Positions 7,634-16,500 of a DNA stretch of 64,000 nucleotides are shown here, in pieces. Origin of the DNA: an uncultured Lachnospiraceae bacterium. Its GTDB lineage: Bacteria > Bacillota > Clostridia > Lachnospirales > Lachnospiraceae. The stretch spans positions 1-64,000 of the forward strand of contig CAMWLJ010000005.1 in the NCBI GenBank assembly GCA_947175055.1, in the 5' to 3' direction. The notes under the pieces were generated by a model, which saw only the letters and a list, made by a program, of their open reading frames with translations, was not told the DNA's origin and did no database searches. The first letter of the stretch is position 1. The number at the start of each line of letters is the position of its first letter. A program made the position numbers and the translations under genes.

Positions 7634-8764
7634 TTAGAAGTTCTTCTCACGCTCACGCTTTGGCAGAAGTTCCACGCATTTTCCGGCAGCCCGCATCTGT
7701 CTGGCCTCCAGCAGCTTCTCACGGAAGTCCTCCGGCGTATAATACAGTTTTGCGCACCGTTCTATACCGGAGATAACGGCTCCCTGCCGGTTCATTGCTG
7801 CTAACAGATCGTCTACCACGATCATAAACCCGATGGCCGGCGCATCCTTGCCAAAGCGGCGCAGCAGATTATCGTAACGCCCGCCCTTCACGATCGCGTC
7901 CCCGACACCATAGGTAAAGCCTTTAAAGATAATACCCGTATAATAATTATACTTACTTAACATGCCCAGGTCAAAGGAAACATATTTCTCAACACCGTAC
8001 TCGCACAGCACCTGATAAACTTTCTCAAGCCGGTCGACGGCATTCTTCGACCGCTTATTGGAGGCAGCCCGTTTCGCCTCATGCAGAATCTCAGCGGTTC
8101 CGAACAAGTCACTCACCTTCAGAAGAAGTTCCTTATCCTTCCAGTCCACATGAATGCCTTCCAGCAGTTCTTCTGCGCCGAAATAATTCTTACCGGAGAT
8201 CAATTCCCGCAGCTCCAACTCCGTCTCTTCATCCAGCCCGGCCTCCGCACAGATACCCTTGAAATATTCCAGATTCCCGATACTGATCTGGAAATCGGAC
8301 AGTCCGGTATGATACAGGGACTCGATCATCATAGCGATCATCTCCGCATCTGCCTGTACAGACGCATCTCCGATCAGCTCCGCTCCCATCTGAGTTACTT
8401 CTTTTAATTTACCCTGCAGACTCGAAGTGTTGGTAAACGTGTTGCCGCGATAACAGAAACGGATCGGCACATCCTCGTCCATAAAATACTTCGCAGCACA
8501 TCTGGCAATAGACGGCGTAAAGTCAGGCCGCAGCACAAGCGTATCCCCTTCCTTGTCAAAGAACTTATACAGCTCTCTGGACGGCGTGGTTCCCACTTCT
8601 TTGGAAAAGACATCGAAAAACTCAAAAGTCGGCGTCTGAATGTCCTGATAACCGTAACTTTTGATCTTATCCTGCAAAAGCTGTTCTACGATATTCTTCG
8701 CTGCCTTCTCGTCTCCGTAGATATCCCGTACGCCTTCCGGCGTATGTACTAATCTCTTACCCAA
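7634..8764 (-). CDS. hisZ: ATP phosphoribosyltransferase regulatory subunit
   Basis: Paralogue of histidyl-tRNA synthetase that lacks aminoacylation and forms a hetero-octamer with short HisG, giving feedback control by histidine. Class II synthetase features are seen: TPEGVRDIYG near the N-terminus, LVLRPDFTPSIAR, and GGRYDNLLRRFG late in the protein. At 376 aa it is the usual HisZ length and lacks an anticodon-binding domain. It is the first gene of the his operon and has a strong promoter upstream. Confidence 0.95.
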   Translation of the reverse strand: MGKRLVHTPEGVRDIYGDEKAAKNIVEQLLQDKIKSYGYQDIQTPTFEFFDVFSKEVGTTPSRELYKFFDKEGDTLVLRPDFTPSIARCAAKYFMDEDVPIRFCYRGNTFTNTSSLQGKLKEVTQMGAELIGDASVQADAEMIAMMIESLYHTGLSDFQISIGNLEYFKGICAEAGLDEETELELRELISGKNYFGAEELLEGIHVDWKDKELLLKVSDLFGTAEILHEAKRAASNKRSKNAVDRLEKVYQVLCEYGVEKYVSFDLGMLSKYNYYTGIIFKGFTYGVGDAIVKGGRYDNLLRRFGKDAPAIGFMIVVDDLLAAMNRQGAVISGIERCAKLYYTPEDFREKLLEARQMRAAGKCVELLPKREREKNF

Positions 8765-8848
8765 CTTGCACCTCCATGTCTTCTCTCACACAAACCTCTG
8801 TCACTTTAATACTGCGCAGTGATAATTTGATAAATTCCGACCTTTTAC

Positions 8849-8877
8849 ACTATAAGATATTTAGAGCCGTCTGTCAA
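8849..8877 (-). promoter_or_regulatory. Promoter of the his operon
   Basis: Minus strand TTGACA (8872-8877), 17-bp spacer, TATAGT (8849-8854). It lies about 85 nt before hisZ. The leader is too short for a T-box, and no T-box sequence was seen. Confidence 0.75.
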
Positions 8878-8889
8878 TGTCATGATACA

Positions 8890-9423
8890 TTATTCTCTAT
8901 CTTCCAGATCTCTCTGCAGCGCATCCAGATACGGTACGAGAATACCGTGCTTTTTCGGCAGGACATAAGACGGATTCAGTTCTTCATAGCGGAAGCTCTT
9001 CCGTCCGCCTTCTTTGGCTCTGTCCCAGAAGAAACGCAGCATTTCATAGGGCAGGTAATAGAAGCTGTCCTTGTGCGTATAGTAGATCAGGAAAAAGGCA
9101 ACCCCTTTTTGTTTCTCAAACTCACCCATAAACTTTACCTGGTGTTCATGGATATTCTGAAGCGCAAAGGTATCCGCCGCGCACTCCTTTGCATCGAAGC
9201 AGACCGGGATTCCCTGTACCACGCCAATGTAGTCCACCGTACTTTTCTGGTCGAAATAAGCAAGCGTGATATGGCGGCTCGTCTTGTCAATATTGATAGG
9301 GGTGATGGGGGTCGGCACCTTCTGGATCAGCGCCAGCCCGTTTTCCAGATATTTTTCATTTGTCCTGTTGATCAGATCTTCTAATGTAGAACCGCGCAGC
9401 CCGCGGGAATTCCAAGTCGCCAT
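8890..9423 (-). CDS. recU: Holliday junction resolvase RecU
   Basis: 177-aa nuclease that resolves four-way DNA junctions in recombination in Gram-positive bacteria. The start (WNSRGLRGSTLEDLIN) is typical, followed by the metal-binding core VDYIGV...VCFDAKE of the PD-(D/E)xK fold and the stalk region. RecU is often next to a penicillin-binding protein gene; here it lies between the RluA-type synthase and hisZ. Confidence 0.93.
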   Translation of the reverse strand: MATWNSRGLRGSTLEDLINRTNEKYLENGLALIQKVPTPITPINIDKTSRHITLAYFDQKSTVDYIGVVQGIPVCFDAKECAADTFALQNIHEHQVKFMGEFEKQKGVAFFLIYYTHKDSFYYLPYEMLRFFWDRAKEGGRKSFRYEELNPSYVLPKKHGILVPYLDALQRDLEDRE

Positions 9424-9493
9424 GCCGGCCCCTCCATTTGCAGTTATAGACTTTCGGAAGTCTCAGACGCCAAAAGGTTCCGAAAACCTGTTG

Positions 9494-10471
9494 TCATTTC
9501 TCTGAAACCGTCTCAAAGATCTTCGGAATATCTGCGTAGAAGGTCTTCCCGCTTACCGCCTCAAACGGTGCGCTCAGTTCCGGAAATACCACTTTATAAG
9601 CATGTAAAAGCTGTGATCTGACCTGATACTTCTTCTGATAGAGATCGTTCCATGCTCTGTCGCCGTACTTATAATCTCCAAGAAGCGGATGTCCGATACT
9701 GGCCAGATGGGCTCTGATCTGGTGAGATCTGCCAGTGAGAAGTTCCACTTCCAGCAAGGTTTTGTCCCGTTCTGTCCGCAGCGGCCTGTACTTTGTCTTA
9801 ATATAGACATCCGTTGTGCCTTCAGATACAATGACTACCTTGTTATGTTTCTCATCCTTCTGCAGATAACCCTCGATCAACTGTTCTTCCGTCACCCGTC
9901 CCTTAACATAGAGTTGATAATATTTATGAAGGGTTCTGTCCTTCAGCAGTTCCCCCAGCAGCTGAGCCCCCGGAAGGGACTTGGCACAGAGCACGATACC
10001 GCTTGTATTGCGATCCAGACGGTTGCAGACGGATGGTCTGTATGCGGCAAGTCCTTCTCTTGTCACCGCCCCGCTGTGGAGCAGATGACCGATCAGCCAC
10101 TCATTCAGGGACAGGTCTGTCTTCTCTGCTTTCTGAGACAGGATGCCGGCCGGTTTGTCTGCCAGGAGAATGTGTGTATCTTCATACAGAATCTTAATGC
10201 CCTTCAGCTTTTCGTAGGCACATCCATAATCCTCCCGTTCCGGTATACTCTTGCCCATAAACTTTGCTAATGTTTCTTCCGCAAAAAAAATCGACACGCT
10301 ATCGCCAAACACAAGCTTTTCGCTGCCGTCTGCCTTTTTTCCATTTAAAATGATATTCTTCTTGCGCAGCATCTTATAAAGAAAGCTGCTCCCGGCTTCC
10401 GGTAAAAGCCTGTGCAGATATTTATCGAACCTTTGCCCGGCTTCCCTTTCCGTGATCGTCCTCTGAAACAT
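9494..10471 (-). CDS. RluA-family 23S rRNA pseudouridine synthase
   Basis: Converts specific uridines in rRNA or tRNA to pseudouridine. An N-terminal S4 RNA-binding domain (about residues 10-70) precedes the catalytic domain with NRLDRNTSGIVL, which carries the catalytic Asp, and the later LLTGRSHQIRAHLA. This is RluC/RluD type by layout. The ORF track begins at a GTG at 10483; I prefer the ATG at 10471 (MFQRTI) because AAAGG would be too close to the GTG. Confidence 0.92.
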   Translation of the reverse strand: MFQRTITEREAGQRFDKYLHRLLPEAGSSFLYKMLRKKNIILNGKKADGSEKLVFGDSVSIFFAEETLAKFMGKSIPEREDYGCAYEKLKGIKILYEDTHILLADKPAGILSQKAEKTDLSLNEWLIGHLLHSGAVTREGLAAYRPSVCNRLDRNTSGIVLCAKSLPGAQLLGELLKDRTLHKYYQLYVKGRVTEEQLIEGYLQKDEKHNKVVIVSEGTTDVYIKTKYRPLRTERDKTLLEVELLTGRSHQIRAHLASIGHPLLGDYKYGDRAWNDLYQKKYQVRSQLLHAYKVVFPELSAPFEAVSGKTFYADIPKIFETVSEK

Positions 10472-10508
10472 AATATTTATCACTGCCTTTTAAGTTTTTG
10501 TTGCCGTC

Positions 10509-11081
10509 CTATATGGAAATAGAGTACAGCAGATCAACGATCTGACCCTGACTTTTACTCTCAACAGTATCTAAGTCCATAATCTGACCTAGTCGGTCAA
10601 TATACTTATCCACATTGTCAAAGATCTTTACCGTAATATTCCTGATCCCTTCCTGGGAAAGCATCTGTTCCAGATGCTTCTCCGCCGCGTTACAGTCACA
10701 TTTGGCCGTCTCTGTCATGCCACAGAGCACATTACCTTTAAGTGCCATATGGCTGATAGCATAATTCTTCTGATAAGAAGTAAAATACATATCATAGAAA
10801 GTCAGCAGTTTCGCATCATAAGCGCTGACCTTGTTCTCCAGAGCTTCGCTGCAGCCCTCCGCTTTCAGAAAGAGTATGAGATTCACCAGACTTTTGCAGG
10901 CCGGAAGACACCCCAGGACTGCTACGATCGTCAGAAGATTCCGATTGCTTCCGGTCGTCATATACCCCATGGCATACAGGCCTATACTGACCCCGAAAAA
11001 AAGCAGTGTTCTGACCGCCGCCATCATTCTGTGATTTCTGATATAGCCGTAGGAACCCTTTGCTACTAACCTATTTTTCAT
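10509..11081 (-). CDS. Hypothetical membrane protein
   Basis: About 190 aa with two adjacent membrane segments near residues 22-65 (VRTLLFFGVSIGLYAMGY and LLTIVAVLGCLPACKSLVNL) and a soluble C-terminal domain of about 115 residues. I know similar unnamed proteins from Lachnospiraceae but no function. The start at 11081 has GGGG at a suitable distance. It lies upstream of the pseudouridine synthase, 37 nt apart, so they may be co-transcribed. Confidence 0.75.
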   Translation of the reverse strand: MKNRLVAKGSYGYIRNHRMMAAVRTLLFFGVSIGLYAMGYMTTGSNRNLLTIVAVLGCLPACKSLVNLILFLKAEGCSEALENKVSAYDAKLLTFYDMYFTSYQKNYAISHMALKGNVLCGMTETAKCDCNAAEKHLEQMLSQEGIRNITVKIFDNVDKYIDRLGQIMDLDTVESKSQGQIVDLLYSISI

Positions 11082-11141
11082 ACTTCCCCATTCCTTCATC
11101 TTCCTTATATGGATTACGAGCAAGTTTTGTTCGCATATACA

Positions 11142-11891
11142 TTATGTAAACTTATACAGCAGGTTCTGTACGCCCTGTGTTGCCAGATACAATGCCTTCA
11201 TCGGTAAACCGCAGACCGAAACGGATTTTCCTCTTTTGCAGTCCATGACTGCTTTGGCGACCACACTTTCAGCCTCCATCATCGCCATCTTTTTGTGACG
11301 GCTCATATTGGATGCTTCCCCGTATGCGCTTGCAAGAAAAGGTGTATTCACCGGCCCAGGGCAGACTGCCATGACACGGATCCCGCGCTCCGCCAACTCT
11401 TTGTTCAAGGCTCTGCTTAAGGAATACACATAAGCTTTGGATGCGGCATAGACTGCAAAAGCCGCCTGAGGTACGAATGCCGCCCCCGATGCCAGCTGTA
11501 TGATCTTGCTGCCTCTGCGCATATAGGGCAGGCAGAGTTTGGTCATCCTGGTCAGCGCCACGATATTGAGCTGCACCATATCCGATACCGCCGCATCGCT
11601 CTGCTGCATGAATTTACCATGATTCCCTGTACCGGCACAATTGACCAGCACAGTGATCTTAGGATTGCTGATGGCAAGAATCTCGGCAAACTGGTCCATT
11701 GCACTGTCCAGAGTCACATCCATGGCAATTATCTGCGTTTTATGCCGCAGAGAACGGGCCAACTCTTCCATCGGCTCCCGCCTGCGTGCCAAAAGCCAGA
11801 TTTCATCTGTTTTATGTAAACTACTGTCCAACTGCCGCGCAAATTCCATTCCCATTCCGGAGGATGCGCCTGTGATAATTGCAATATTCAT
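11142..11891 (-). CDS. Short-chain dehydrogenase/reductase
   Basis: 249-aa NAD(P)-dependent oxidoreductase with the Rossmann motif TGASSGMGMEFA, the NCAGTGN segment, catalytic Ser in LASGAAF and YAASK (YxxxK). The substrate cannot be told. The C-terminus is weakly hydrophobic, as in DltE/YqjQ-like members. It has its own strong promoter. Confidence 0.9.
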   Translation of the reverse strand: MNIAIITGASSGMGMEFARQLDSSLHKTDEIWLLARRREPMEELARSLRHKTQIIAMDVTLDSAMDQFAEILAISNPKITVLVNCAGTGNHGKFMQQSDAAVSDMVQLNIVALTRMTKLCLPYMRRGSKIIQLASGAAFVPQAAFAVYAASKAYVYSLSRALNKELAERGIRVMAVCPGPVNTPFLASAYGEASNMSRHKKMAMMEAESVVAKAVMDCKRGKSVSVCGLPMKALYLATQGVQNLLYKFT

Positions 11892-11966
11892 AATCTTTCT
11901 CCCTCGTGTATACCTTTATCGATCGAAGATACCAGACAGCCCTATTCGCAGGATCTTCATCTGTAT

Positions 11967-11995
11967 ATTATATCCACTTACATCCACAACATCAA
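11967..11995 (-). promoter_or_regulatory. Promoter of the SDR gene
   Basis: Minus strand TTGATG (11990-11995), 17-bp spacer, TATAAT (11967-11972), about 75 nt before the SDR start. Confidence 0.7.
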
Positions 11996-12010
11996 TACAT
12001 TGTGATACAT

Positions 12011-13927
12011 TCACCCCTTCTTATGATGCACATTCCTAATGGTCCTTTTCTTCCCGGTCTTTACTTTATTCGGTCTACTTAAGCTCCTACTGTTATTCTG
12101 CCTTGTCTCCGCTTTGCCGCCTTTATCCCGCTGATTGTTGCGCGGCCTGATCAGGCACTTTTTGTCAAACCCTATCAAATCTTCACGGCCACCTTTGATC
12201 AGCGCTTCCTTCACCAGTTCATAGTTGTTCGGATTACGATACTGGATCAGAGCCCGCTGCATAGCCTTCTCATGGGGATTACGACAGACATACACCTTCT
12301 GACCGTCTCTCGGGTCGATCCCAGTATAGTACATGACCGTTGACACCGTTGACGGCGTCGGGTAGAAATCCTGCACCTGCTCCGGCATATATCCAAGATC
12401 CCTCAGATATTCTGCCAGTTCAATGGCCTCTTTCAAGGTGGATCCCGGATGGGAGGACATCAGATACGGCACCAGGAACTGCTTCTTCCCAAGCTGGTCA
12501 TTAAGCTTGTAATATTTCCTGACGAATCGTTCATAGACCGATTTCTGCGGTTTCCCCATCTTCTGAAGCACCGCGTCCGAAATATGTTCCGGCGCTACCT
12601 TGAGCTGTCCACTGACATGGTGCTCCACCAGTTCCCGGAAGAAAGAGTCGTCCCGGTCCGCCATCAGATAATCAAAACGGATACCTGAGCGGACAAAGAC
12701 CTTCTTCACCCCAGGCAGTGCCCGCAGCCTGCGCAGCAATGACAGATAATCGGAATGGTCAACTTCCAGATTCGGACAGGGTTCCGGGAAAAGGCACTGT
12801 CTGTGTTTGCAGACTCCTTGTGTCATCTGTTTCTGGCAGGAAGGCCGCCTGAAATTGGCCGTGGGACCGCCCACATCGTGAATATATCCCTTAAAATCTT
12901 TCTCCCGGATCATCCCCTCCGCTTCCCGCAGAATGGACTCATGGCTTCTGACCTGTACCGTCCGTCCCTGATGAAACGTCAGAGCGCAGAAATTACAGCC
13001 GCCGAAACATCCTCTGTTGCTGGCAAGGGAAAACTTGATCTCCGAGATCGCCGGCACACCGCCAGCCTCTTCATAGGACGGATGGTAAGTGCGCATATAG
13101 GGCAGGTCATAGACTGCATCCATCTCCTGCGTCGTCAGCGGCGGCTGCGGCGGATTCTGTACGACAAAGACACCGTGCGGATACTCCTCGATCAGCGTCT
13201 TGCCGATGCATGGATCGGTGTTGCAGTACTGTATCTGAAAACTCTCCGCATATCTGTGCGGCGCTGCTTTCATTTCTTCATAGGAGGGCAGCCGAATGGC
13301 ATCATAAATTCCCGTGCTGTCTTTCGTCTTATAGACCGTCCCCGGAATAAAGGTGATGTCCTTCACCGCAATGCCGCCGGCCAGCGCATCCGCGATCTCC
13401 ACGATCGATTTCTCCCCCATGCCGTAAGAGATCAGATCCGCCTGACTGTCCAGAAGGATGGAACGCTTGAAACTGTCTGACCAGTAATCATAGTGAGCCA
13501 TGCGGCGCAGACTGGCTTCGATACCACCGATGATCACCGGCACATCTTTATATACCCTGCGGATCAGATTGCCATAGACTACTGTGGCGTGATCCGGCCT
13601 CTTATAGGGCACGCCGCCCGGTGTATAAGCATCTGTCTGACGATGTTTTCCGGACACGAAATAATGGTTCACCATGGAATCCATATTGCCACCGGAGATC
13701 AGAAACCCGAGTTTGGGCTTGCCCAGAACCGTAATGCTGCTCTCATCCTTCCAGTCGGGCTGCGAGATAATGCCTACCCTGTATCCATTCGCCTCCAAAA
13801 CCCTGCTGATGATGGCATGCCCGAAGGAAGGATGATCCACATAGGCATCCCCGATCACATAGACGAAATCCAGTTGATCTATGCCCTGTCTCTCCATATC
13901 CTCTTGCGAAATCGGTAAAAAATCCAT
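12011..13927 (-). CDS. YgiQ family radical SAM protein
   Basis: 638-aa member of the YgiQ (UPF0313) family. N-terminal B12-binding-like region ([15 protein letters not shown]), then the radical SAM core with CFGGCNFCA (CxxxCxxC) near residue 310, then a C-terminal DUF3362-type tail rich in Lys, Arg and Asn. The reaction is not known. The basic tail (last 40 residues) is probably disordered and may bind nucleic acid. It follows the HAD gene at 69 nt. Confidence 0.92.
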   Translation of the reverse strand: MDFLPISQEDMERQGIDQLDFVYVIGDAYVDHPSFGHAIISRVLEANGYRVGIISQPDWKDESSITVLGKPKLGFLISGGNMDSMVNHYFVSGKHRQTDAYTPGGVPYKRPDHATVVYGNLIRRVYKDVPVIIGGIEASLRRMAHYDYWSDSFKRSILLDSQADLISYGMGEKSIVEIADALAGGIAVKDITFIPGTVYKTKDSTGIYDAIRLPSYEEMKAAPHRYAESFQIQYCNTDPCIGKTLIEEYPHGVFVVQNPPQPPLTTQEMDAVYDLPYMRTYHPSYEEAGGVPAISEIKFSLASNRGCFGGCNFCALTFHQGRTVQVRSHESILREAEGMIREKDFKGYIHDVGGPTANFRRPSCQKQMTQGVCKHRQCLFPEPCPNLEVDHSDYLSLLRRLRALPGVKKVFVRSGIRFDYLMADRDDSFFRELVEHHVSGQLKVAPEHISDAVLQKMGKPQKSVYERFVRKYYKLNDQLGKKQFLVPYLMSSHPGSTLKEAIELAEYLRDLGYMPEQVQDFYPTPSTVSTVMYYTGIDPRDGQKVYVCRNPHEKAMQRALIQYRNPNNYELVKEALIKGGREDLIGFDKKCLIRPRNNQRDKGGKAETRQNNSRSLSRPNKVKTGKKRTIRNVHHKKG

Positions 13928-13996
13928 TCCATGTACTCCTGTATACTTAGTATTGTCTTAAAACAAAGCAGCCTATCTTTCTCTTCTTACGTCTCC

Positions 13997-14671
13997 TCAC
14001 TGATGCTGCCCAAAGCCGCCATTAAGCGTGCCGTCTTCGATCAGTTCCGTAAACTCACGGGTATAATAGTCCGCCAGCATTTTCTTCTCTTCTTCCTGAT
14101 ATTCCGAATACTTGTCATAGACGGCGCACACCTTCATTCCCGCGGTCTTTCCCGCCTGAATGCCATGGACGATATCCTCGAAAACAAGGCAGTGTGCAGG
14201 ATCCACCTTAAGATGTTTCGCCGCTGCCAGATAGATATCGGGAGCCGGTTTCCCCTTCGCCACATCACAGCCCGTTACAATGCAGGAAAAAAAGCGCTCC
14301 AGATGATGCACCGCAACGATATTCTCCACCAGCTCCCTCGAATTACTGGTGGCGATCCCCATCTTGATGCCCTGCCTTCTGCAATACTGCAATAACTCCC
14401 GCACTCCCTTTTTCAGAGGGACTTCGTGCGTATATTTGTCCCAGGCCATACGGTTCCAATCAGCCTTGATCGTCTCTAAGGAATCCGGAAGCCGGAAGCG
14501 TTCCTTAAAGTAAACCGCCGTCTCGGTAAAACTTCTCCCACCAATGGATGCCTGCAGATCCTCCGGCATAGCGATACCGCGTCTTCCCAGATATTCTATA
14601 TCAACACTTTTCCATACCCACATGGAATCCACCATGGAGCCATCCAGATCAAAGATGACTGCTTCTATCAT
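13997..14671 (-). CDS. HAD-superfamily phosphatase, beta-phosphoglucomutase-like
   Basis: 224-aa HAD hydrolase with motif I DLDGSMVDS, motif II ATSNSRE, motif III lysine (GKPAPDIYL) and motif IV VFEDIVHGI. The cap is the alpha-helical type seen in beta-phosphoglucomutase and phosphoglycolate phosphatase. In motif I the fifth residue after the first Asp is Met rather than Thr/Val, which is tolerated. Its start overlaps the end of the RsuA-type gene by 23 bp, so translation is coupled. Confidence 0.9.
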   Translation of the reverse strand: MIEAVIFDLDGSMVDSMWVWKSVDIEYLGRRGIAMPEDLQASIGGRSFTETAVYFKERFRLPDSLETIKADWNRMAWDKYTHEVPLKKGVRELLQYCRRQGIKMGIATSNSRELVENIVAVHHLERFFSCIVTGCDVAKGKPAPDIYLAAAKHLKVDPAHCLVFEDIVHGIQAGKTAGMKVCAVYDKYSEYQEEEKKMLADYYTREFTELIEDGTLNGGFGQHQ

Positions 14672-15362
14672 ATTTCAAACTCTCCACTTCTTCTTTAGTC
14701 AGTCTGCGGAAGGCACCCCTGGGCAGCGTCTCTTCCAAGACCAGCGGGCCCATCCGAATCCTTTTCAGATAGACCACCTCATTCCCCACTGCATGCAGCA
14801 TACGTTTCACCTGATGAAACTTACCCTCGGTGATCGTCAATGTGATCTTCTTATCTTCCAGTATCTGTACCACTGCCGGTTCAAGGGGCTTCTTCTCTCC
14901 GATATCCACACCCTGGTCCAGCATCTGTCTCTGCTTCCCGTCAAAAGGACGGGCCAGATGACATTCATATTCCTTCTCCACATGCCTGTTTGGCGCCAAC
15001 AGCTCATGAGCCAGTGCACCGTCATTTGTGATCAGCAAAAGCCCCTCTGTGTCCTTGTCCAGTCTCCCTACCGGAAAAAGATCCTTCCGCGTCTTATCTA
15101 CGATCAGGTCAAGAACCGTGCGGGCCTGCCGGTCCCTCGTGGCGGACACCACACCTGCCGGTTTATGCAGCAGATAATAAACATATCCTTCGTAGATACA
15201 GGGCTGTCCTTTATAAGAAATGCTGTCCTCTTCCGCCTGAACCTGCTCTTCCGGACGAAGGACCAACACCCCGTTGACCGATACCAGCCCCGCCTTGATA
15301 TCCTTTTTCACCTGGCTTCTTGTGCCAAGATTCAATTCACATAAATATTTATCCAAACGCAT
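14649..15362 (-). CDS. RsuA-family 16S rRNA pseudouridine synthase
   Basis: 237-aa enzyme with an N-terminal S4 domain (MRLDKYLCEL) and the catalytic motif GRLDKDTEGLLL. Family members modify U516 of 16S rRNA or related sites in 23S rRNA. The ORF track begins at 15395; the ATG at 15362 matches the family start. Divergent from the ylbJ-like gene. Confidence 0.92.
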   Translation of the reverse strand: MRLDKYLCELNLGTRSQVKKDIKAGLVSVNGVLVLRPEEQVQAEEDSISYKGQPCIYEGYVYYLLHKPAGVVSATRDRQARTVLDLIVDKTRKDLFPVGRLDKDTEGLLLITNDGALAHELLAPNRHVEKEYECHLARPFDGKQRQMLDQGVDIGEKKPLEPAVVQILEDKKITLTITEGKFHQVKRMLHAVGNEVVYLKRIRMGPLVLEETLPRGAFRRLTKEEVESLKYDRSSHL

Positions 15363-15534
15363 CCTGATCCCATCCACCTGTTCCGGCATCTGCACCGCGC
15401 AGCACGGCTGATGCAGAATTACATCTCTATCTGCAGCTGTTGCCTTCCAATGACAAAGACATACAACCTGTTAATAATCACGCACGCCTCAGAATATAAA
15501 TAAAGTAAGCTTTCCTGAACAAGGAACATCCACC

Positions 15535-16500
15535 ATGAAAAAGAAAGATACCCTATATCAGCTCCTGTTCACTGCGCTCTCCCTCTATCTGATCTTCCTG
15601 ATGCTCCGTTATCCGGCGCTTGCTCTCGAATATGCTTCCAAAGGACTGCAGCTCTGGTTTACCAAAATGGTGCCCACCCTCCTGCCCTTTATGATCCTCT
15701 CGGGGATCATGATCCGTATGAACCTGACAGAAAGCTTCGTACGTCTACTCCACCCGCTCCTGCATCAGCTGTTCGGGACTTCCAGAAACGGTTCCTACAC
15801 GATCGTCATGGGCTTTTTGTGCGGCTTCCCAATGGGGGCGCGAATCGTGGGAGAACTCTACGAACATCATAGATTGTCCCGAGAAGAAAGCACATATCTG
15901 CTGTACTTCTGCAATAATATCGGGCCCATCTATTTCTTAAGCTATGTAGTCCCCACCCTTGGCATCGACCGGCCACTTGGGCCGTTTCTGCTCATGTATG
16001 GCATACCGTTGTTCTATGGCTTTCTACTTATGCGTATCGTGCCATTGTTATCCCATCTGTGCCGTTCACACGGGAAACGCACTACAAGTCCATACAACCT
16101 GTTTTCAGAGAGCTGTTCCGATCCTGCCAAAAGATCTGATTCCCTTTTGGCGGCCATCGATGCCTCCGTACTATCAGGCTTGATCGGCATCGCCAAGCTG
16201 GGTGGCTATATGATCTTCTTTAATTTACTGAATATCGTGTTTCAACCCTTTCATCATGTTAACATACAGATCCTGAATGTATACAGGTGTCTTCTGGAAA
16301 TCACCAGTGGTATTGACTATTCTGGTCGGTCAATCTACTATGCCGTCCTTATTCTTCTTCCTTTTGGCGGCTTTTCCTGTATCGCCCAAACCTACAGTAT
16401 GATCCGACAGACCGATCTTTCCGTCCGCCCTTATGTCTTCCACAAAACAGTGCAAACGGCTGTCACAGCGGTGATTTACCTGTTTCTGTATTTACGATGA
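15535..16500 (+). CDS. YlbJ-like sporulation integral membrane protein (nucleoside-recognition fold)
   Basis: 321-aa polytopic protein with seven to eight hydrophobic segments and the gate-type motif PTLLPFMILSGIM, then GFLCGFPMGARI and FCNNIGPIYFLSY. This matches the YlbJ/nucleoside-recognition family. B. subtilis YlbJ is needed for spore cortex formation and is longer (about 400 aa), so this is a short member. It is one of only four plus-strand genes. Its stop overlaps the convergent amidase stop by 9 bp. The upstream GAATATAAAT could be a SigE-like -10, a weak suggestion only. Confidence 0.8.
   Translation: MKKKDTLYQLLFTALSLYLIFLMLRYPALALEYASKGLQLWFTKMVPTLLPFMILSGIMIRMNLTESFVRLLHPLLHQLFGTSRNGSYTIVMGFLCGFPMGARIVGELYEHHRLSREESTYLLYFCNNIGPIYFLSYVVPTLGIDRPLGPFLLMYGIPLFYGFLLMRIVPLLSHLCRSHGKRTTSPYNLFSESCSDPAKRSDSLLAAIDASVLSGLIGIAKLGGYMIFFNLLNIVFQPFHHVNIQILNVYRCLLEITSGIDYSGRSIYYAVLILLPFGGFSCIAQTYSMIRQTDLSVRPYVFHKTVQTAVTAVIYLFLYLR

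Noticed and set aside
8765-8889. T-box leader for the his operon
   Set aside because: The leader is only about 85 nt and lacks the conserved T-box and specifier elements. Also looked for in front of the ilv, leu and pro genes and not seen.
12755-13480. 241-aa plus ORF inside the YgiQ gene, and similarly 1917-2753 in the TIGR03960 gene
   Set aside because: Both are antisense shadows of genes with strong family motifs.
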